A stretch of 11,396 nucleotides of DNA. Source: Methylocystaceae bacterium (GTDB lineage: Bacteria; Pseudomonadota; Alphaproteobacteria; Rhizobiales; Beijerinckiaceae). This document shows, one piece after another, positions 7,063 to 11,396 of the stretch. The stretch spans positions 1 through 11,396 of the forward strand of contig PLZT01000696.1 of the NCBI GenBank assembly GCA_003152255.1. Direction: 5' to 3'. Made by a program: the position numbers and the translations under genes. The number at the start of each line of letters is the position of its first letter. The stretch's first letter is position 1. The notes beneath the pieces were generated by a model. It saw only the letters and a list, made by a program, of their open reading frames with translations. It was not told where the DNA came from and did not search any database.

Positions 7063-8099
7063 GAGCAAAAGTGAGCGACGAGATTTGCGCCGTCTTCGAC
7101 CATATTCCGCAAGGATTCCTGGACTGTCCGGCTTCGCGACTCGCCGATGTTCTGCCGGGGCCGACATTGCTCGATCTCCCGGGCCGCGATCCCCGGCCGT
7201 TGTTTGTCTCGGCGCTGCTGCACGGCAATGAGGACAGCGGACTCGTCGCCGCGCAGGAGGCGCTGCGGCGCTGGTCGTCGCGGGAATTGCCGCGCGCCCT
7301 GCTGCTGTTCATCGGCAATGTGCGGGCCGCTGCCCAAAATCTGCGCACATTGCCCGGTCAGCACGACTTCAACCGCGTCTGGCCAGGAACCGCGACGCCC
7401 GATGCGCCCGAGGCCCGCATGGCGCGATGGATTTATGATTACGTGGCGCGGCGGCGTCCCTTCGCCAGCCTCGACATCCACAACAACACGGGGTTCAACC
7501 CGCATTACGCCTGCGTGACACGCCTCGAGCCTCAATTCGTTGGGCTCGCCCAGCTGTTTTCCCGCATCGTCGTGAATTTCGAGCGGCCGCTCGGCGTGCA
7601 GGCCCGCGCCTTCGCGAATCTATGTCCGGCGATCACCGTCGAATGCGGCAAAGCCGGGGGCGGGCCGGGTTCCGTCCATGCCGCCCAGTTGATCGAGGCG
7701 GCGCTTTCGCTCGCGGATTTGCCCGACCATCCGTCGGCGCCGCGGGACGTCGATTTACTGCGCACCTTCGCCATTGTGAAAACGCCGCCGGGCTCCAGCT
7801 TCTCCTTCGACGGCTCGCCCGCCGATTTTCAATTCCGTTCGGACATCGACCGTTTGAACTTCAGCGATCTTCCCGCCGGAGAGAGTTTTGGAATGCTTGG
7901 CGTGGCGGGCGCGCGACTGGAGCTCGCGCCGGGAGAGGGCGGCCGCGCGCCAAATGAGTATTTTGACTACTCGGGCGGCGAGATAAGGCTGCGCCGGGGC
8001 GCGACGCCCGCCATGCTGACTCAAGACCCCAACGCGATCCGTCTGGACTGCCTGTGCTACCTCATGCACCGGATCGGCATGGACGGGCGGCGAGTATAG
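7050..8099 (+). CDS. M14/aspartoacylase-like zinc amidohydrolase
   Basis: This is a 349-residue member of the succinylglutamate desuccinylase/aspartoacylase branch of the M14 zinc carboxypeptidase fold, cytoplasmic by lack of a signal peptide. Zinc ligands are visible as HGNED (His58, Glu61) and DIHNN (His144). Substrate-binding residues are in QHDFNRVWPG (Asn108-Arg109, as in the family's NRxFPG), and the likely catalytic glutamate is in ITVECGKAG (Glu198). The C-terminal 100 residues form the small beta domain usual in aspartoacylases. Enzymes of this type cleave an acyl or aminoacyl amide from a small amino compound. The start is uncertain: ATG 7050 (13-nt overlap with the ligase gene), GTG 7059 (4-nt GTGA overlap) or GTG 7071. 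Coupling to the ligase suggests both act on the same kind of amide. The exact substrate is unknown. Confidence 0.83.
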   Translation: MGSVRAKVSDEICAVFDHIPQGFLDCPASRLADVLPGPTLLDLPGRDPRPLFVSALLHGNEDSGLVAAQEALRRWSSRELPRALLLFIGNVRAAAQNLRTLPGQHDFNRVWPGTATPDAPEARMARWIYDYVARRRPFASLDIHNNTGFNPHYACVTRLEPQFVGLAQLFSRIVVNFERPLGVQARAFANLCPAITVECGKAGGGPGSVHAAQLIEAALSLADLPDHPSAPRDVDLLRTFAIVKTPPGSSFSFDGSPADFQFRSDIDRLNFSDLPAGESFGMLGVAGARLELAPGEGGRAPNEYFDYSGGEIRLRRGATPAMLTQDPNAIRLDCLCYLMHRIGMDGRRV

Positions 8100-8103
8100 G
8101 TCC

Positions 8104-8373
8104 TCAGTGCAATCTGAATTCGGCGTCCACCATCGAAATTTCGGCGGGGCGAATGAGCCTCGCATGCGCCACCAACACCGAGTGAAGCTTGCCGTCCAGA
8201 CTCCTTGACCAGAAGTCGAGAAACTTGTGCAACTCGGGGAAGTCCGGATGCAGGTCGTATTCCTGCCAGACATAGGATTGAACGATCGCCGGATAGTCGG
8301 GAAGACGATAGAAGATATTCGCGGTCGTGAGCCCATAGCCCTCGATCATTCGACAAAAATCGCGCGACGCCAT
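8104..8373 (-). CDS. usg: Usg family protein
   Basis: The 89-residue protein matches the Usg family along its whole length. It shows MIEGYGLTTANIFYRLPDYP (9-28), VWQEYDLHPDFPELHKFLDF (35-54) and the C-terminal LHSVLVAHARLIRPAEI plus VDAEFRLH. Usg was first noted near tryptophan genes in Caulobacter and is widespread in Alphaproteobacteria; its function is not established. No membrane segment or signal peptide is seen. The ATG at 8373 has a strong AAGGAGAGG upstream. It is convergent with the amidohydrolase gene, the stops lying only 4 nt apart with no room for a terminator. No trp gene is present in the window, so the classical context is absent. The upstream gap (8374-8516, 143 bp) is relatively AT-rich and should hold its promoter. 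Confidence 0.93.
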   Translation of the reverse strand: MASRDFCRMIEGYGLTTANIFYRLPDYPAIVQSYVWQEYDLHPDFPELHKFLDFWSRSLDGKLHSVLVAHARLIRPAEISMVDAEFRLH

Positions 8374-8492
8374 CGGACCTCTCCTTCATTATCTGAATCA
8401 ATGGAGCGACTGACGTCTTAAGCAAGCCATATGCCGCTTAATCTTTTAATAACAGTGGTTTGGCAGCAATATCGCGCGAGTGCTGATTAATT

Positions 8493-8504
8493 CGGGAAAT
8501 CCCG
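8493..8504. terminator. Weak hairpin after the small unknown gene
   Basis: CGGG-AAAT-CCCG lies 12 nt beyond the stop of the leftward small gene and is followed, in that direction, by an AATTAATC stretch. A 4-bp stem without a proper U-tract is a poor terminator, but it is the only candidate between this gene and usg. Confidence 0.2.
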
Positions 8505-8516
8505 CCGCGCCCGAAC

Positions 8517-8762
8517 CTAGGACATGCGCCTATCCGCGAAATAAGCGCGTTTGGCTTGCGAGGGCGTCAGATAGAAGCGCTCGCCTTTCCTGTAAGCGGC
8601 GTTTTCTGCGAGCACTTCGAACTCGTACATGTCCGCGGCCGGCCGCCGCGCCTCATCGTCTCGGGCCGAGGGCGCGCCGCGAAGCACGACGCTTCTCGGC
8701 AAGTGATTGGAGTTGACGCAATTCTCCGACAACTCCAGAACGCCATTCGCGCTGTTCATCAT
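8517..8762 (-). CDS. Small soluble protein of unknown function, divergent from a LysR regulator
   Basis: I do not recognise this 80-81 residue protein. It has no membrane segment or signal peptide. The N-terminal half looks poorly structured and charged. The C-terminal part (about 44-78: YEFEVLAENAAYRKGERFYL, then TPSQAKRAYF) looks like a compact small beta domain with a KGE turn, reminiscent of short SH3-like domains, but this is only an impression. Tandem ATGs at 8762 and 8759 follow an AGGAGG (complement of 8768-8773) 5 or 8 nt upstream, so either could start; a farther ATG at 8795 has no ribosome binding site. The gene diverges from the LysR-type regulator with 98 bp between, the classical position of a regulated target. 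The strong ribosome binding site supports it being real. Confidence 0.6.
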   Translation of the reverse strand: MMNSANGVLELSENCVNSNHLPRSVVLRGAPSARDDEARRPAADMYEFEVLAENAAYRKGERFYLTPSQAKRAYFADRRMS

Positions 8763-8794
8763 CACCACCTCCTCGTTCCTTTGCGCCGGGGCCA

Positions 8795-8824
8795 TTTAAA
8801 GCGCGGCGAGCGGCGAAAATCCAA
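8795..8824 (-). promoter_or_regulatory. Candidate promoter of the small unknown gene
   Basis: Read leftward, TTGGAT (complement of 8819-8824) is followed after 18 nt by TTTAAA (8795-8800), a moderate -35/-10 pair. Transcription would begin near 8788, about 26 nt before the start codon. The assignment is by eye only. Confidence 0.35.
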
Positions 8825-8855
8825 TTGTCGTTTGCGATGGTGTGATGCATTTTAT
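8825..8855 (+). promoter_or_regulatory. Candidate promoter of the LysR regulator gene
   Basis: TTGTCG at 8825-8830 and CATTTT/TTTTAT at 8848-8855 are a plausible weak -35/-10 pair. They place the transcription start at or within a few bases of the ATG at 8861. That would give a leaderless or nearly leaderless mRNA, in line with the absence of any ribosome binding site before this gene. The -35 boxes of the two divergent promoters are back to back. Confidence 0.35.
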
Positions 8856-8860
8856 GCATC
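8844..8860. promoter_or_regulatory. Perfect inverted repeat with LysR-box (T-N11-A) spacing
   Basis: GATGCAT-TTT-ATGCATC is a perfect 7-bp inverted repeat ending one base before the regulator's ATG. T8846 and A8858 are separated by 11 bases within a symmetric arm pair, the T-N11-A form of LysR-type operators. It overlaps the inferred -10 of the regulator gene (autorepression) and is centred about 64 bp upstream of the inferred start of the divergent gene. That is the usual place of the LysR recognition site at an activated promoter. Confidence 0.6.
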
Positions 8861-9670
8861 ATGGAGCTGCAATGGATCGACGATTTCCTGGCTTTGTGCC
8901 AGACGCGAAACTTTACGCGCGCGGCGGAGGCGCGTTGCACGACGCAATCCGCCTATAGCCGTCGAATGCGGCGGCTTGAGGAATGGCTCGGCGCGCCGCT
9001 GTTTTATCGGGAGCGGCGTCCGGTGGACCTCACGCCCGCGGGAGAGCAGTTCTTGACGCGCGCGCATCGGCTGCGCGAGGATATTTTCGACGCGCGCCGC
9101 GCGGTGTTGAGCGCGTCCAGCCATTTCAAGAAATCGCTGCGCATTTATACGACCAACACGCTCGCCGCTTCATTTCTTTCGACGTGGCTGGCGGAAAACA
9201 AATTGGAGAATTATTCGCTGATCGTCGCCTCGATTTCCGGCTGTTTAGAGGCGGTCAGGCGTGGGCACGCCGACATGGGCCTGATCCCACATTTTGGCGG
9301 CGACGAAGCCTTGGCGGGACTGACGACGCTGGAAATTGGGCGGGATCGTTTAATGCTCGTGGCCGGCGCGATCCAACGGCGCCCGGTGGCCTTGGTCCAG
9401 AGGAAACTGCGCGGTCCCGTGATGGTCTATACGCCCGGCACGACATATGGCGCGCGGATCGCCGCCATGCTGGAGCGTCATGGAATCCAAATACAGGAGT
9501 CGCCCGTGTGCGAGAGCGCCTCGGCGGAGGCTTTGCTCGCGCAGGTCAAGGCGGGACTGGGATCGGCGTGGATTCCCGAAATTCTTTTGCGCGACGCCAA
9601 GGTGAAAAGATGCGCGGCGCCGGATTTCTTCGATATTCCGTACGAAATACTGCTGATCAAACCGCGATAA
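8861..9670 (+). CDS. LysR family transcriptional regulator, HypT-like
   Basis: The 269-residue regulator has the LysR winged helix-turn-helix at about 1-60 (WIDDFLALCQTRNFTRAAEA, then SAYSRRMRRLEEWLGAPLF), a linker helix to about 88, and a two-lobed effector domain from about 92. MELxWxDDF at the start and the YTPGTTYGARIAAMLERH segment (190-207) resemble the HypT/YjiE subgroup, whose E. coli member responds to hypochlorite. That placement is from pattern recognition, not alignment. The effector domain is somewhat short for the family but ends normally. Cysteines at 13, 26, 128, 217 and 251 could in principle sense oxidants. ATG 8861 has no Shine-Dalgarno and directly abuts the inverted repeat. 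It is divergent from the small unknown gene and convergent with the sugar kinase gene across 17 nt. Confidence 0.88.
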   Translation: MELQWIDDFLALCQTRNFTRAAEARCTTQSAYSRRMRRLEEWLGAPLFYRERRPVDLTPAGEQFLTRAHRLREDIFDARRAVLSASSHFKKSLRIYTTNTLAASFLSTWLAENKLENYSLIVASISGCLEAVRRGHADMGLIPHFGGDEALAGLTTLEIGRDRLMLVAGAIQRRPVALVQRKLRGPVMVYTPGTTYGARIAAMLERHGIQIQESPVCESASAEALLAQVKAGLGSAWIPEILLRDAKVKRCAAPDFFDIPYEILLIKPR

Positions 9671-9687
9671 CGCGGCCGCGCCCGGGC

Positions 9688-10581
9688 TCAACTCACCGAG
9701 GCGAGATGCCGGCGCGCCAGCGCGATGTCGGAACGGGAGGGCAGGCCGGCCTCATTGCCGAGATGTTGCACCTTATGCGACGAGGCGGCGTTGGCGAATT
9801 CGAAATGCTCGCGCCAGGGCGCCGTCGGGTCGTCGAGAAACGACGCGCAATAGGCGCCGTGGAACACGTCGCCCGCGCCCGAGGTGTCGACGACTTTTTC
9901 GGCCGGCACATGCACCGCCGGCAAGTTTTGCGTGTCTCCATCCAAGTCGTACCAGAGCAGTCCCTTTTCGCCATTGGTGACGCCGCCGACGCGGCACCCC
10001 TTCTCCTTGAGAAAGGCCAGCATCTCCAATTCCGACAGCGACATCTGGCGGCACAAGTCCTTGGCGACGATCGCCACGTCGACAAAGTTCAGCAGCTCCA
10101 GCAGGCCGGGACGCAAGGCGCCGCCGTCAAGCGACACCAGCACGCCTTTTTCGCGCGCGGCCTTGGCGTAATAGAGCGCGGCGTCGCCCATATGGCCGTC
10201 GAGATGCAGCAGTTTCGCGCCTGTAATATCGAGGCGCGGGAAGGACTGGAGATAAGTGTCGTCGCGGGCGCGCAGTATCGCGCGTTGGCCGTGTTGGGGA
10301 AACACGAAGGACAGCGAGCTTCGCGCCACGCGGCGCGAGTGGACGCGCAGGCCATAGGTCGCCGCCATATCCAAGAACATGTGCGCGAGCCAGTCGCGCG
10401 CGACGGGGATCAGCAGATCGGGCGATTGGCCGAGCTTGGCGCAGGCGAAGGCCGCGGTCGCCGAATTGCCGCCAAAGGACACCGCATAGTCCTTGGCGAC
10501 GGTCTTTTCGTCGCCGTGGGGCAGGGCGTCGGCGATCATGCTGACGTCGATATAGGCGTGACCGATGAACAGCGCGTCCAA
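9688..10581 (-). CDS. PfkB family carbohydrate (ribokinase-like) kinase
   Basis: The 297-residue product is a ribokinase-fold kinase that transfers phosphate from ATP to a sugar or nucleoside. The N-terminal substrate motif appears as SFGGNSATAA (35-44). The second PfkB signature is DTSGAGDVFHGAY (232-244), with Gly235-Ala-Gly as the anion hole and Asp238 as the catalytic base. IVAKDL (171-176) and VTNGEKGLLWYD (201-212) are the typical preceding strands. The specific sugar cannot be told. The start is a TTG at 10581 with GGAG (complement of 10589-10592) 7 nt upstream; no in-frame ATG gives a full N-terminal strand. It follows the erpA-like gene by 41 nt on the same strand and is probably co-transcribed with it, with no obvious functional link. 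Confidence 0.88.
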   Translation of the reverse strand: MDALFIGHAYIDVSMIADALPHGDEKTVAKDYAVSFGGNSATAAFACAKLGQSPDLLIPVARDWLAHMFLDMAATYGLRVHSRRVARSSLSFVFPQHGQRAILRARDDTYLQSFPRLDITGAKLLHLDGHMGDAALYYAKAAREKGVLVSLDGGALRPGLLELLNFVDVAIVAKDLCRQMSLSELEMLAFLKEKGCRVGGVTNGEKGLLWYDLDGDTQNLPAVHVPAEKVVDTSGAGDVFHGAYCASFLDDPTAPWREHFEFANAASSHKVQHLGNEAGLPSRSDIALARRHLASVS

Positions 10582-10622
10582 GGCTTCGCTCCGCGTAAGC
10601 CGCTCCCCGGCGGCCTGGGGTT

Positions 10623-10967
10623 TTAGACGGAAAAACTGACGCCGCAGCCGCAGGAGGACGAAGCGTTGGGATTCTCGACGCGAAATGCCTGGCCCATCAG
10701 ATCGTCGACGAAATCGATGCGGGCGCCTTCCAGATAGGCCAGCGACGCCTCGTCCACCGCCAGTCTCGCGCCGCCCTGTTCGAGCAAAAAATCATTGTCG
10801 CCGGGCGCGGGGTCCACGGCGAAGGAATATTTGAAACCCGAGCACCCCCCGCCGTCGACGCCGACACGAAACACCGCGCCGGGCGCTTCCTTGGCGAGAA
10901 TCCCAACGATTCGCCGAGCCGCCGCTTCGCTGATTTCGACTCGGGTCGTCGTCTGTGCGCCGCTCAT
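10623..10967 (-). CDS. erpA: A-type iron-sulfur cluster carrier/insertion protein (ErpA/IscA-like)
   Basis: The 114-residue product carries Fe-S clusters from the assembly scaffold to target apoproteins. All three ligands of the HesB/IscA family are present: Cys42 in GGGCSGFKY and the C-terminal pair Cys106-Gly-Cys108 in SSCGCGVSF. The conserved VDEASLAYLEGARIDFVDDL segment lies between them. Length is normal and the protein is cytoplasmic. The ErpA assignment over IscA or SufA is favoured by the neighbourhood, since a dGTPase gene is divergent from erpA in many Rhizobiales, and by the absence of suf or isc genes here. ATG 10967 has a modest AAAGGG upstream. It is the first gene of a likely two-gene unit with the PfkB kinase. 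Confidence 0.9.
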   Translation of the reverse strand: MSGAQTTTRVEISEAAARRIVGILAKEAPGAVFRVGVDGGGCSGFKYSFAVDPAPGDNDFLLEQGGARLAVDEASLAYLEGARIDFVDDLMGQAFRVENPNASSSCGCGVSFSV

Positions 10968-11088
10968 GTGTCTTGTCCCTTTCCGGCCGTCGGATCGCGC
11001 GAAAATATCGTGGGCGCTTCACCGCCCGCGTTGAATTAAGTCTATCATAGGCGCGCCTCGATGGTCTTTCAATGACGGGAGTTTTTCC
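10968..11088. promoter_or_regulatory. Divergent promoter region between erpA and the dGTPase gene
   Basis: This 121-bp spacer must drive both genes. TATCAT at 11043-11048 is a good rightward -10 match without a clear -35. An inverted repeat GGGCG-CTTCAC-CGCCC (11012-11027) sits near the middle and might bind a regulator. GGGAG at 11077-11081 is the dGTPase ribosome binding site. No iron-box of the TGA-N9-TCA type is found; TGA and TCA at 11032-11047 are 10 apart. Confidence 0.35.
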
Positions 11089-11396
11089 TTGGCTATCCGC
11101 ACGCCTCTGGCGCCTTACGCCTGCGACGCGACGCGCTCGCGCGGGCGGCTCATCGAGGAGGCGCCGTCGCGCACGCGCAGCGAGTTTCAGCGCGACCGCG
11201 ACCGGATTCTGCACTCGACCGCCTTTCGCCGCCTCGCCCATAAGACGCAGGTGTTCGTTCCGCTCGACGGCGATCATTTTCGCACGCGGCTGACCCACAC
11301 CATCGAGGTTGGGCAGATCGCCCGGGCGCTGGCGCGGGCGCTGGCGCTCGACGAAGACCTCGCCGAGGCGGTGGCGCTCGCCCATGATCTCGGCCA
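11089..11396 (+). CDS. dgt: Deoxyguanosinetriphosphate triphosphohydrolase-like protein, partial (5' end)
   Basis: Only the first 102 residues are in the window; the gene runs off the right edge. The enzyme family hydrolyses dNTPs (dGTP in E. coli) to the nucleoside and triphosphate and has an HD metal-binding core. Visible are [20 protein letters not shown] (28-47), [10 protein letters not shown] (47-56) and [18 protein letters not shown] (65-82), in which His70 is the first metal ligand. LAHDLG (98-103, continuing past the edge) has the His99-Asp100 pair. The start is a TTG at 11089, since no in-frame ATG lies nearby upstream. GGGAG at 11077-11081 is 7 nt upstream, and the product begins [11 protein letters not shown], typical of the alphaproteobacterial proteins. 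It is divergent from erpA. Confidence 0.9.
   Translation, partial: MAIRTPLAPYACDATRSRGRLIEEAPSRTRSEFQRDRDRILHSTAFRRLAHKTQVFVPLDGDHFRTRLTHTIEVGQIARALARALALDEDLAEAVALAHDLG

Noticed and set aside
8983..10626. Open frame of 547 codons on the plus strand over the LysR gene end and antisense to the PfkB kinase
   Set aside because: The underlying genes carry clear family motifs in their own frames, and this translation is a low-complexity Arg/Gly/Ala mixture.
11032..11047. Possible iron-responsive box (TGA...TCA) before erpA
   Set aside because: The two half sites are 10 bases apart rather than the 9 of the known alphaproteobacterial motif, and the flanks do not match.

Overview
The window is GC-rich chromosomal DNA, densely packed with genes. 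It most likely comes from an alphaproteobacterium of the Hyphomicrobiales (Rhizobiales). The clues are a clear Usg-family protein (a small protein known mainly from Alphaproteobacteria), an A-type Fe-S carrier (ErpA-like) divergent from a dGTPase gene as in many Rhizobiales, and the strong GC bias at third codon positions. The sequence alone does not fix the genus; a methanotroph or phototroph of the Methylocystaceae/Beijerinckiaceae type would fit. I see no rRNA, tRNA, CRISPR array, insertion sequence or prophage.

Layout: (i) 144-518, an unrecognised small membrane protein. (ii) 529-1508 on the minus strand, slyX followed by a metaxin/Fax-type glutathione S-transferase. (iii) 1649-2533, an HSL-type alpha/beta hydrolase, divergent from slyX. 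(iv) 2704-5531 on the plus strand, a TonB-family energy transducer, an Old Yellow Enzyme of the YqjM class and a CxxC thioredoxin/AhpC-like protein. (v) 5644-8099, an overlapping pair: a glutamate-cysteine-ligase-like amidoligase and an M14/aspartoacylase-like zinc amidohydrolase. (vi) 8104-8373 on the minus strand, usg, ending 4 nt from the preceding gene. (vii) 8517-8762 (minus), a small unknown protein, divergent from a HypT-like LysR regulator at 8861-9670. (viii) 9688-10967 on the minus strand, erpA-like then a PfkB-family sugar kinase. (ix) from 11089, the start of a dGTPase-like gene cut off by the window edge.

Most genes look like ordinary housekeeping or accessory metabolism. Several handle thiols, electrophiles or redox stress (GST, OYE, thioredoxin-like protein, GCS2-like ligase, HypT-like regulator, Fe-S carrier), but they are not one operon and a common function is only a guess. 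Two places deserve most attention. The first is the ligase/hydrolase pair, which may make and break a small amide of unknown identity. The second is the 98-bp divergent promoter at 8763-8860. There a perfect inverted repeat with LysR-box spacing abuts the regulator's start codon and lies about 65 bp upstream of the inferred start of the small unknown gene.
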